Source: AP-16 sp963755055
GTDB lineage: Bacteria; Pseudomonadota; Alphaproteobacteria; Rhizobiales; Xanthobacteraceae
NCBI GenBank assembly: GCA_963755055.1
Contig: CAVWIS010000021.1
Span: 1 to 64,000 of the forward strand
Direction of reading: 5' to 3'
Length of the DNA stretch: 64,000 nt
The notes below the pieces were generated by a model. That model did no database searches. It was not told the origin of the DNA and was given only the letters and a program-made list of their open reading frames with translations. The position numbers and the translations under genes are program-made. Positions 8,175 through 16,238 of the stretch are shown one piece after another. Every line of letters starts with the position of its first letter. Positions within the stretch are counted from its first letter, which is position 1.

Positions 8175-9371
8175 ATGAGCGAGACCACGCCAGACGCGCC
8201 GCCCCTGGTCGAGGGCCTGAGGCCGGCGGCCCGCGGCGCTCCCGAAAGCGGGATCGTCGAGGTGATCAACTACGGCCGGCTGCGCGAGGGGCTCATTCCG
8301 CTCTGGGCCGGCGAAGGCGACCTGCCGACGCCGGCCTTCATCTGCGAGGCCGCAACCCGCTCGCTCGCCGCCGGCGAGACCTTCTACACCTGGCAGCGCG
8401 GCATCCCGCCGCTGCGCGAGGCGCTGGCGCGCTACCACGAGCGCCATTACGGCCGCGCCTTCTCGCCGGAAGAGTTCTTCGTCACCGGATCCGGCATGCA
8501 GGCGATCCAGATTGCCCTCGCCATGACGGCGGGCGCAGGCGACGAGATCGTCGTGCCGACCCCGTGCTGGCCGAATGCGGCGGCCGCTGCCGGCATCCTC
8601 GGCGCGCGGCCGGTCGAGGTGCCGATGGGTTTCGGCAATAGCGGCTGGACGCTCGACCTCGATCGCCTCGCCGGCGCCGTCGGGTCGCGAACCCGGGCGC
8701 TCGTCCTGGTGTCGCCATCGAACCCGACCGGCTGGACCGCCACGGCGGACGACCTCGCCGCCATCCTGCGGCTGGCGCGGCACCACGGCCTGTGGATCGT
8801 CGCCGACGAGACCTATGGGCGCTACTGGTACGGGGAGGGCCCGCGCGCACCCTCGTTCATCGACGTGATGGAGGCCGACGACCGCGTCCTGTTCGTCAAC
8901 ACGTTCTCCAAGAATTTCGCGATGACCGGCTGGCGCATCGGCTGGATCATGGCGCATCCGTCTCTCGGCCAGGTGGTCGAGAATCTGGTGCAGTACTCGA
9001 CGTCCGGCGTCGCGCCGTTCATGCAGCGCGCCGCCTCAACGGCGCTGGAGCGCGGCGAAGGTTTCGTCGCCCATCAGATCGCCCGTGCCGCCGCCGGCCG
9101 CGATATCGTCTGCGCGGCGCTTGCCGCCACCGGGCGCTGCCGGTTCGCCAGACCCGACGGGGCGTTCTATCTGTTCTTCGCGGTAGACGGCGAAGCCGAT
9201 ACCAGGCGGCTTGCCATGCGGCTGATCGACGAGGCGGGCGTCGGGCTGGCCCCGGGGACGGCTTTCGGATCGGGAGGCGAGGAATTCCTGCGCCTGTGCT
9301 TCGCGCGCAACGCGTCCGAGCTGGAAACCGCCATGCAGCGCCTCGCGGCGGCGCTCTCCGCGCGGGTATGA
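8175..9371 (+). CDS. PLP-dependent aminotransferase, class I/II
   Basis: A 398-residue cytosolic fold-type I aminotransferase of the aspartate aminotransferase superfamily. The PLP lysine is Lys246 in TFSKNFAMTGWRIGW; Asn183 (SPSNPTGW) and Asp211 (VADETYGRYW) are the usual cofactor contacts, and the arginine that binds the substrate carboxylate lies in FLRLCFA near the C terminus. The first ~30 residues are poorly conserved. It is transcribed away from the symporter-kinase gene, with two repeated palindromes in between. Which amino acid it uses cannot be read from sequence. Confidence 0.9.
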   Translation: MSETTPDAPPLVEGLRPAARGAPESGIVEVINYGRLREGLIPLWAGEGDLPTPAFICEAATRSLAAGETFYTWQRGIPPLREALARYHERHYGRAFSPEEFFVTGSGMQAIQIALAMTAGAGDEIVVPTPCWPNAAAAAGILGARPVEVPMGFGNSGWTLDLDRLAGAVGSRTRALVLVSPSNPTGWTATADDLAAILRLARHHGLWIVADETYGRYWYGEGPRAPSFIDVMEADDRVLFVNTFSKNFAMTGWRIGWIMAHPSLGQVVENLVQYSTSGVAPFMQRAASTALERGEGFVAHQIARAAAGRDIVCAALAATGRCRFARPDGAFYLFFAVDGEADTRRLAMRLIDEAGVGLAPGTAFGSGGEEFLRLCFARNASELETAMQRLAAALSARV

Positions 9372-9575
9372 CGTTAGGTGATGAAACATCAGGTGATGAA
9401 GTGTCGGGTAATGCATGGCAGAACCCGGATCAAGTTGCTCCCGAGTGGATCGGCTCCACAACGGAGGCAACCCGCCGGGATTGAATTTTACACGGCGCCG
9501 AAGCAGGCTATACGGTAACTGTACGGTTCATAACGCAGGGGATTCGCCATCGACGCCGGCGTGCCAGGTACGACG

Positions 9576-10682
9576 ATGTCTGCAGCCGCGCTGTCGAGCG
9601 TTCTCGATACCGTGGCCGAAGGTATCATAGTGGTCGACAGCGAGGCGCGCATCCTGCTCTTCAACCCGGCCTGCGAGCGCCTGTTCGGCCGTTCCGCGGT
9701 CGACGTGCTCGGGCGCCGCGCCGACATGATCATCCTTCCGGACGGCGGCGATGCGGGCGCAGCCAATCACGAGGGTGACGGCGTCGGCGCCGTGCTCGCC
9801 ATGTTGCGCGGTTGCCGCGAGGTCAGGGGCCGTCATCGGGACGGGACCCTGTTTCCCATCGAATCGACGGTCGGCGAGACGATGGCAGGGGCGGAGCATC
9901 AACTGGTCGCGATCCTGCGTGATATGCGACCGGGCCGGCAGGCCGAGCAGCGGCGCGTGCGGCTGCAGGGCGACCTGATGCGCATGCTGCGGACCTTGGC
10001 GATCGACGAGCTGGGTGCGGCCCTGTCGCACGAGATCAACCAGCCGCTCACCGCCCTGATGCTCTACCTCCAGGCGGTCGCCCGCGCGATCGAGAAGCAC
10101 GCGCCGCCCGGCTCCGATCTTGCGCAGAAGGCCTCGGGGATTCTCGACAAGGCGGTGCAAGAGGCTGAGCGGGTCGGCGACATCGTGCAACGGGTGCGGC
10201 AGTACACCGAGAAGCACAGCCCCGAGCGCCGCCTCGTCGATCTCGCGCCGCTGGTTGCGGAGGCGATCGCCCTTGCGGTGCTCGGCAGCCCGCCGTCGAC
10301 GCGAGTCGTCCAGCGCGGCGCGCCGGACCTGCCCCGGGTGCTGGTCGATCCGTTGCAGATCCAGCAGGTCGTGGTCAATCTGGTGCGCAATGCGCTGGAG
10401 ACCAACAAGATGCGGGTCGCGTCCGAGGTCCGCGTCATCATGCGGCGCGAGCTGCATCAGATCCTCGTCGTCGTCGAGGACGACGGGCCGGGGATTCCGC
10501 CGGAAGCGTTGCGCGACCTGTTCAAGCCGTTCTCGGCCAGCATGGTGGAGGGCCTCGGCCTCGCCATCTCGCGAACCATCGCGCAGAATCACGGCGGATC
10601 CCTGAATGTCGACCCGGGCGACGCCGGGCACGGCGCGCGTTACGAGCTGCATCTGCCGCTGCCTCCCGCAGACGCGGGGTGA
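9576..10682 (+). CDS. FixL-like PAS sensor histidine kinase
   Basis: A soluble 368-residue kinase: PAS domain (~8-115), HisKA with His152 in ALSHEINQPLTALM, and HATPase (NLVRNALE, VVEDDGPGIPP, GLGLAISRTI). The PAS resembles the haem PAS of FixL: LFNPACERLFG, then His65 after the ILPDGGD turn at about the place of the FixL haem ligand, and GRHRDGTLFPIESTVGE. The FixL regulatory arginine region is altered (GCREVRG), so haem binding needs proof. The second glycine loop of the kinase is short (FSASMVEGLGL, lacking the usual TTK). ATG 9576 with an AGG seven to eight bases ahead is preferred over GTG 9561. It runs into the regulator at 10727, forming a two-component operon. Confidence 0.8.
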   Translation: MSAAALSSVLDTVAEGIIVVDSEARILLFNPACERLFGRSAVDVLGRRADMIILPDGGDAGAANHEGDGVGAVLAMLRGCREVRGRHRDGTLFPIESTVGETMAGAEHQLVAILRDMRPGRQAEQRRVRLQGDLMRMLRTLAIDELGAALSHEINQPLTALMLYLQAVARAIEKHAPPGSDLAQKASGILDKAVQEAERVGDIVQRVRQYTEKHSPERRLVDLAPLVAEAIALAVLGSPPSTRVVQRGAPDLPRVLVDPLQIQQVVVNLVRNALETNKMRVASEVRVIMRRELHQILVVVEDDGPGIPPEALRDLFKPFSASMVEGLGLAISRTIAQNHGGSLNVDPGDAGHGARYELHLPLPPADAG

Positions 10683-10726
10683 GCACGGTCGGTCTTCGCG
10701 GACCGGAAATGGAGGAGCGGGCGACA

Positions 10727-11353
10727 ATGTCTGAGGGCAACAATTCCGACCACGAGATCTTCATCGTCGACGACGATCCGGCAGTACGCGATGCGTTGTC
10801 GGTGGTGCTGACCTTGGAAAATTATCAGGTGACCTCCTTCGCCGAGGGCGGGACATTCCTCGCCGCGGCGCGGACGCGTACGCCGGCCTGCATCATCCTC
10901 GACGTCCACATGCCGGGACGCTCGGGCCTCGACATCCTCAAGGACCTCAACGCCGAGCACTATCCGGCGCCGATCCTCATCATCTCCGGGCAAGGCGATA
11001 TTCCGATGGCGGTCGATGCCGTGAAGAACGGCGCGCTCGACTTCATCGAGAAGCCGTTCGACGCCGAGACCGTGGTGACGCGGGTGAGCGAGGCGATCGA
11101 GGCGACCGAGCGGCGGAAGAGGAATGCCGGCTCTTCCGATGGCCTGGCGGCGAACTTCTCGGGCCGCGACCTGCTCACGCCGCGCGAGCGCGAGGTGCTG
11201 GCGCAGATCGCGGCGGGCGCCTCGAACAAGGAAGCCGGCCGGCTGCTCGGCATCAGCCCACGGACCATCGAGGTTCATCGCGCCCGGATCATGGAGAAGA
11301 TCGGCGCGAAGAACGCCGCCGACCTGGTGCGCATCGTGCTCAGCAATCAGTGA
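10727..11353 (+). CDS. FixJ-like response regulator
   Basis: A 208-residue LuxR-type regulator. The receiver (~8-120) has Asp59 in IILDVHMPG, the acidic pair VDDDP, the Ser/Thr switch in LIISGQGD and the Lys of FIEKPF. The C-terminal helix-turn-helix is LTPREREVLAQIAAG...SPRTIEVHRARIMEKIGA, the FixJ/NarL pattern. Starts at GTG 10679 (overlapping the kinase stop) and ATG 10709 are possible; ATG 10727 gives FixJ length. It most likely is phosphorylated by the kinase just upstream. Its 3' end nearly meets that of hemN (four-base gap, convergent). Confidence 0.88.
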   Translation: MSEGNNSDHEIFIVDDDPAVRDALSVVLTLENYQVTSFAEGGTFLAAARTRTPACIILDVHMPGRSGLDILKDLNAEHYPAPILIISGQGDIPMAVDAVKNGALDFIEKPFDAETVVTRVSEAIEATERRKRNAGSSDGLAANFSGRDLLTPREREVLAQIAAGASNKEAGRLLGISPRTIEVHRARIMEKIGAKNAADLVRIVLSNQ

Positions 11354-11356
11354 GGC

Positions 11357-12721
11357 TCAAACCGCGGCGGAATGGCGCGCCTCGCCGCGGTGCAAATAGG
11401 CGTCAAAAGCCGCCGCGGCGAGCCGGACGAAGGGGCGGCCCTGCTCGGTCATCGTGATCCGACGGCCGGCGATCTCGACGAGGCCTGCGGCTGCGAGTTT
11501 CCCGAGCGACGCCAGCTCGATCGCGAACGCCTCGGTCGTCGCGCCGCCGCCCGACGCGGTCTCATGCTCGGCCGCGACGGCATCGAGGTCGACCGCGAAG
11601 TCGCACATGATCCGTTCGATGACCCGGCCGCGCAGCCGATCCTCGGGCGAGAGCGCGATCCCCCTCCTTGTGGCGAACCGGCCGGCCGCCACGGCGCGCG
11701 AATAGCCGGCGATGTCCGGGGCGTTCTGCACGAAGCCTTCGGGCAACCGGCCGATCGCCGAGGCGCCGAGCCCGATCAGCGCATCGGCTTCGTCGGTCGT
11801 GTAGCCCTGGAAGTTGCGCTTCAGGCGCCGGCCCTGCGCCGCCACCGCGAGGTCGTCGCCGGCACGGGCGAAATGGTCGAGCCCGATCGCCTCGTAGCCT
11901 CGTTCGATGAGCGTCTCGCGCGCGGCCTCGGCCTGATCGAGTCGCGCCGCTGCGCCGGGCAGCGCCGCCTCGTCGATCAGCCGCTGATTCGACTTGAACC
12001 AGGGAACATGGGCATAGCCGAACAGCGCCAGCCGGGACGGATCGAGCGACGCGGCGAGCGCGGCGCTGCGCCGGACGTCCTCGGTCGTCTGCTGCGGCAG
12101 GCCGTACATCAGGTCCAGGTTGATGCGATGGATGCCCGCCTCGCGCAGCATCGCGACGCATGCGGCGACCTCGTCGAACGGCTGGAGGCGCCCGATCGCC
12201 TGCTGGACGTGGGGCGAGAAGTCCTGGACCCCGAGACTTGCCCGGTTGATGCCGATGCGGGCGAGCGTCGCGGCGACATCGCGGGTCACCCGGCGCGGAT
12301 CGAGCTCGATGGCGTGCTCGGCGCCGGGGCCGAGGCGGAACAGCCGGTCGATCCGTTCGGCGAGACGCGTGAGCTGCGAGGGGCCGAGCAGCGAGGGAGT
12401 GCCGCCGCCCCAGTGGATGTGCACCACGTCCCGGCCGCCCGCCGCGGCGCCGAGCAGCGTCACCTCGTCGACGAGGCGCTGCGCATAGTTCTCGATCGGC
12501 TCGGGCCGGCGCACCACCTTGGTGTGGCAGCCGCAATAGTGGCAGAGCTCGACGCAGTACGGGACGTGCAGATAGAGCGACAGCGTCGCCGTGGCGGGCA
12601 GTCGCGCCAGCCATCCCGCATACGTGTCGCCGCCGATCGCGGCAGTGAAATGCGGGGCCGTCGGATAGGACGTGTAGCGCGGCACCGTCTCGCCGGCGAG
12701 GGCACTGGCCTTGGATGTCAT
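11357..12721 (-). CDS. hemN: Oxygen-independent coproporphyrinogen III dehydrogenase
   Basis: A 454-residue radical-SAM enzyme that decarboxylates coproporphyrinogen III without oxygen in the haem pathway, in the cytosol. The N terminus has the diagnostic VPRYTSYPTAPHF; the iron-sulphur cysteines are Cys56, Cys60 and Cys63 (YCVELCHYCGC, CxxxCxxC) and are followed by the HemN stretch WGGGTPSLL. The length matches HemN rather than the shorter HemW. A perfect FNR/FixK site (12755-12768) lies 34 bases before the ATG. A -10-like TCAAAT (complement of 12728-12733) would start transcription at or next to the ATG, so the mRNA may be leaderless; no Shine-Dalgarno is seen. Confidence 0.95.
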   Translation of the reverse strand: MTSKASALAGETVPRYTSYPTAPHFTAAIGGDTYAGWLARLPATATLSLYLHVPYCVELCHYCGCHTKVVRRPEPIENYAQRLVDEVTLLGAAAGGRDVVHIHWGGGTPSLLGPSQLTRLAERIDRLFRLGPGAEHAIELDPRRVTRDVAATLARIGINRASLGVQDFSPHVQQAIGRLQPFDEVAACVAMLREAGIHRINLDLMYGLPQQTTEDVRRSAALAASLDPSRLALFGYAHVPWFKSNQRLIDEAALPGAAARLDQAEAARETLIERGYEAIGLDHFARAGDDLAVAAQGRRLKRNFQGYTTDEADALIGLGASAIGRLPEGFVQNAPDIAGYSRAVAAGRFATRRGIALSPEDRLRGRVIERIMCDFAVDLDAVAAEHETASGGGATTEAFAIELASLGKLAAAGLVEIAGRRITMTEQGRPFVRLAAAAFDAYLHRGEARHSAAV

Positions 12722-12754
12722 GCGGAGATTTGACGTCGGCAGGCAGCGGCGGCA

Positions 12755-12768
12755 TTGATCGAGATCAA
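12755..12768. promoter_or_regulatory. FNR/FixK-type box between hemN and AbrB gene
   Basis: TTGATCGAGATCAA is a perfect TTGAT-N4-ATCAA dyad. Its centre is ~41 bases from the hemN start on the minus strand and ~68 from the AbrB-family ATG on the plus strand, so it can serve as a class II site for either gene. FixK and FNR homologues recognise this motif. Confidence 0.85.
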
Positions 12769-12829
12769 CACTGGTCGGCGGCCGACGTCAGCCCTCCGCC
12801 GCGACGCCCGAGCCACCGACTGAAGCCTC

Positions 12830-13933
12830 ATGCGGTCTTCCCGGACATTGCATCTGCTGCTGCGGGTCGGCGAGACGCTGACGATCGCGTCGCTCGGCGG
12901 TGCGGCTCTCGGCCTGGCGGGATTTCCCGCCGGCTGGTTGTCGGGCGCGATCCTCGCCGTCACCGTGGCGGCGCTGATCGGCCGCCCGGTCGTCATACCT
13001 GGGCTGCTGGCCCGCATCTGCGTCGTGACCGTCGGGATCTCGCTCGGCGGCGCGGTGACGCCGGAGACGCTGACCCGAGTGGCGACGTGGCCGGCCAGCC
13101 TGGCGGCGCTCGGCGTCGCAATGACGGCGGTCACCGTCGCGGTCGCGCTCTATCTGCACTACGTGCACGGCTGGGACCCGCTCTCGGCGCTGTTCGCCGC
13201 CGCCCCGGGCGCGCTGGCGCAGTCGCTGGCGCTCGCCGCCGATACCGAGGCCGACATCCGTTCGGTCGCCATGGTCCAGGCGGTGCGCATCCTCGTGCTC
13301 ACCGTCGGGCTGCCCCTGGGATTTGCCGCCTTCGGGGTGACCGGTGTGCCGCCGGTCCGCGGCGTGCCGGTCAATTTCGCCTCGGCGGCCTCGGCGCTGC
13401 AGCTGACCGGACTGGTGATCGTGGCGTCGGGCGCGGCGGCGGTTGCCTATCGGCTGCGGATGCCGGGCGGCCTCATCGTCGGCGCCATGACGGGATCGGG
13501 CGTGTTGCACGGAATCGGCCTCGTCACCGTCAGCCTGCCGCCGGCGGTCGCGATCGCCTCCTTCGTGGTGCTCGGCGCGATCATCGGCGTGCGCTTCGTC
13601 GGCACCGATATCTGGCTGCTGCGGCGGCTGACCATGATCGGGCTCGGCGCGCTGGCGGTGGGCATGGGCGTCGCCAGTCTCGCCGCCGTCGCGACTGCGA
13701 CGCTATTGTCGCTGCGCACGGCCGATGTCGTCATCGCCTACGCGCCGGGCGGGCTCGAGGCCATGACGATCCTGGCTTTCGCGCTTCACCTCGATCCGGT
13801 CTTCGTCGGCGTCCACCAGATCGCCCGGTTCGTCATCGTCTCGCTGCTGGTGCCGGTTGCGGTGCATCGCATCAAGCGCGCGGCAAAACCGCGCGCACGG
13901 CACGACGATCCGCCGGAGCCGGGAAACCGCTAG
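12830..13933 (+). CDS. AbrB family membrane protein (PF05145)
   Basis: A 367-residue integral membrane protein with ten or so hydrophobic helices and two internal halves, each starting with a glycine-rich hairpin (FPAGWLSGAILAVTVAAL and MPGGLIVGAMTGSG). This is the AbrB/'putative ammonia monooxygenase' family, whose members behave like transporters; substrate is unknown. The motif FAAAPGALAQSLALAADTEAD is typical. Its start is 27 bases downstream of the start point expected if the FNR/FixK box at 12755-12768 activates it. Its stop overlaps that of folE by four bases on the other strand. Confidence 0.8.
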   Translation: MRSSRTLHLLLRVGETLTIASLGGAALGLAGFPAGWLSGAILAVTVAALIGRPVVIPGLLARICVVTVGISLGGAVTPETLTRVATWPASLAALGVAMTAVTVAVALYLHYVHGWDPLSALFAAAPGALAQSLALAADTEADIRSVAMVQAVRILVLTVGLPLGFAAFGVTGVPPVRGVPVNFASAASALQLTGLVIVASGAAAVAYRLRMPGGLIVGAMTGSGVLHGIGLVTVSLPPAVAIASFVVLGAIIGVRFVGTDIWLLRRLTMIGLGALAVGMGVASLAAVATATLLSLRTADVVIAYAPGGLEAMTILAFALHLDPVFVGVHQIARFVIVSLLVPVAVHRIKRAAKPRARHDDPPEPGNR

Positions 13934-14589
13934 AGGTGGGCGGATCGAGTGGAAGCGCGCAGATCGATCGCCGAGAGGAATTCCTGGCGGGTTTCCGGAT
14001 TATCGCGGAACACCCCGAGCATGCGGCTCGTCACCATGCTGGCCTCGACCTGCTGGACGCCGCGGCTGGTCATGCAGCCGTGCATGCCTTCGACCACGAC
14101 GGCGACCCCGAACGGATGGAGCACGCGCTCGAGCGTATTGGCGATCTCGGCCGTCATCCGCTCCTGGATCTGCAGCCGCCGGGCGTAAACCTCGACCAGG
14201 CGGGCCAGCTTGGAAATGCCGACGACGCGGTTGCGCGGCAGGTATCCGATATGGACGCGGCCGGTGATCGCCGCCATGTGGTGCTCGCAATGGGAGACGA
14301 AGCGGATGTCGCGCAGCAGCACGATCTCGTCATAGCCGGCGACCTCCTCGAAGGTGCGCTGCAGCAGGTCCTCGGGGTCCTCCTCATAGCCGGCGAACCA
14401 TTCCTCGTAGGCGCGCGCCACCCTGGCCGGAGTCTCTCGCAATCCTTCCCGGGCCGGATCGTCACCGGCCCAGCGAATGAGCGTGCGCACCGCATCCTCG
14501 GTCTCGGCGCGGGACGGCCGAGTTCCCGCCGCATTGCGGGCCCGGCTCTTTCCCGCCTCGCCACCCTTAATGCCCACGACCTTTGCCAT
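13930..14589 (-). CDS. folE: GTP cyclohydrolase I
   Basis: A 219-residue cytosolic enzyme that opens GTP to dihydroneopterin triphosphate, the first step of folate and pterin synthesis. Zinc ligands are Cys101 and His104 (SHCEHHMA) and Cys172 (MHGCMTSRGV); the substrate region RLQIQERMT is intact. ATG 14589 has GGAGG seven bases ahead, so the open extension to 14625 is not used. It diverges from the Rieske-FAD gene (106-base gap) and converges on the AbrB gene. Confidence 0.95.
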   Translation of the reverse strand: MAKVVGIKGGEAGKSRARNAAGTRPSRAETEDAVRTLIRWAGDDPAREGLRETPARVARAYEEWFAGYEEDPEDLLQRTFEEVAGYDEIVLLRDIRFVSHCEHHMAAITGRVHIGYLPRNRVVGISKLARLVEVYARRLQIQERMTAEIANTLERVLHPFGVAVVVEGMHGCMTSRGVQQVEASMVTSRMLGVFRDNPETRQEFLSAIDLRASTRSAHL

Positions 14590-14695
14590 ATCCGATCCTC
14601 CGCGACGCATCATCGGGCGACGCATCTACCGAACTTTCCCTCATGTGGGGAGTTTTTATCGATCGAGCCACCCGAAACGCTCCGGAGGATCCCCC

Positions 14696-16231
14696 ATGGC
14701 GACGGCGCCAACGAGCCCGACGGGACCCGATCTTGCTCTGGGCATCCCGCTCGCCGACCTTGCCGACGGCGGCATGCTGGCCGGTCATGTCGGCGCGGAC
14801 GCCGTGCTGCTGGCGCGGCGTGGCGACGAGGTGTTCGCCATCGGGGCGACCTGCTCGCATTACAGCGGCCCGCTGGCCGAAGGGCTCGTGGTCGACGACA
14901 TTGTGCGCTGTCCCTGGCACCACGCCTGCTTCAGCCTGCGCACCGGCGAGGCGGTGCGGGCGCCGGCGCTCGACCCGGTCGGGTGCTGGCGGGTGGAGCT
15001 TCGCGACGGCAAGGTCTTCGTCCGCGAGAAAAGCGAGCGCAAGCGCAAGATCGCCAGGCTGGCGGAGACCGAGCACGTGGTGATCATCGGCGGCGGAGCC
15101 GCGGGATTCGCCGCCGCCGAGATGCTGCGCCGCGAGGGCTTTGCCGGCCGCATCACGATGCCGAGCACCGATACCGCGGCGCCCTGCGACCGGCCCAACC
15201 TGTCCAAGGATTTCCTCGCCGGCACCGCGCAGGAGGACTGGATCCCGCTGCGGCCGCCGTCATTCTACGCCGACCATGAGATCGATCTCGAGCTTCGCGC
15301 CGAGGTGTCGGAGATCGATCCGTCCGCCCGCACGGTCCGTCTCATCGACGGCCGCAGCCTGAAGTTCGACAAGCTCTTGATCGCGACCGGGGCGGAGCCG
15401 GTGCGGCTGTCCATTCCGGGGGCCGGCGAGCCTCACGTCCATTCTCTTCGCTCGCTCGACGATTCGCGCGCCATCATCGAGGGCGCACGGTCGGCCAAGC
15501 GCGCGGTGGTGCTCGGCGCGAGCTTCATCGGGCTCGAGGTCGCCGCCTCGCTGCGCGCGCGCGGCCTCGAGGTCGACGTGGTGGCGCCGGACAAGATCCC
15601 GATGGCGCGCATCCTCGGCGAGCAACTCGGGACCTTCGTTCGCCGGCTGCACGAGGAGCACGGGGTGCGCTTTCATCTGGAGGATAGCGCGGTCGCCATC
15701 GAGCGCCGGATCGTCCAGCTGAAGAGCGGCGGCACGCTCGAGGCCGATCTCGTGGTCGCCGGCATCGGCGTACGCCCGCGGATCGAGCTCGCGCAGCGCG
15801 CCGGCCTCGACGTGGATCGCGGCGTCGTCGTCGATCGGCACCTCGAGACCAGCGCGCCGGGAATTTTCGCCGCCGGTGACATTGCGCGGTGGCCGGATCC
15901 GCATTCGGGCGCCCGGATCCGGGTCGAGCACTGGGTGGTCGCCGAACGGCAGGGCCAGACCGCCGCGCGCAACATGCTCGGGGCAGGCGAAGGCTTTGCC
16001 GACGTGCCGTTCTTCTGGAGCCAGCACTACGACGTCCCGATCAACTATGTGGGTCACGCGGAGAGCTGGGACAGCATCGAGGTCGACGGCGACGTGGCGT
16101 CGCGCGATTGCCTGCTGCGCTATCGCGGCGGCGGCCGACTCCTGGCGGTCGCGTCGATCTTCCGCGACCTCGATAACCTCAAGTGCGAGCTGGCACTGGA
16201 GCGCCAGGAGCTGGAGGTCGCGGCCGTCTGA
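14696..16231 (+). CDS. Fused Rieske [2Fe-2S]-FAD oxidoreductase (AIFM3-like)
   Basis: A 511-residue protein with a Rieske domain at ~10-115 (Cys53/His55 in CSHYSG and Cys72/His75 in CPWHHACF) followed by a ferredoxin-reductase-type flavoprotein: FAD motif VIIGGGAAGFAAAEML (~125), the CDRPNLSKDF segment, NAD(P)H motif VVLGASFIGLEVAASL (~277) and a late GIFAAGDIA. A reductive C-terminal domain ends the protein. Such fusions pass electrons between NAD(P)H and an unknown partner. ATG 14696 is six bases after GGAGG. It converges on hemA with seven bases between stops. Confidence 0.88.
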   Translation: MATAPTSPTGPDLALGIPLADLADGGMLAGHVGADAVLLARRGDEVFAIGATCSHYSGPLAEGLVVDDIVRCPWHHACFSLRTGEAVRAPALDPVGCWRVELRDGKVFVREKSERKRKIARLAETEHVVIIGGGAAGFAAAEMLRREGFAGRITMPSTDTAAPCDRPNLSKDFLAGTAQEDWIPLRPPSFYADHEIDLELRAEVSEIDPSARTVRLIDGRSLKFDKLLIATGAEPVRLSIPGAGEPHVHSLRSLDDSRAIIEGARSAKRAVVLGASFIGLEVAASLRARGLEVDVVAPDKIPMARILGEQLGTFVRRLHEEHGVRFHLEDSAVAIERRIVQLKSGGTLEADLVVAGIGVRPRIELAQRAGLDVDRGVVVDRHLETSAPGIFAAGDIARWPDPHSGARIRVEHWVVAERQGQTAARNMLGAGEGFADVPFFWSQHYDVPINYVGHAESWDSIEVDGDVASRDCLLRYRGGGRLLAVASIFRDLDNLKCELALERQELEVAAV

Positions 16232-16238
16232 CGGTGGG

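Noticed and set aside
12715..15279. 854-codon plus-strand frame across AbrB, folE and the Rieske gene
   Set aside because: It crosses three recognised genes in other frames and has Arg/Gly-rich, domain-free sequence.
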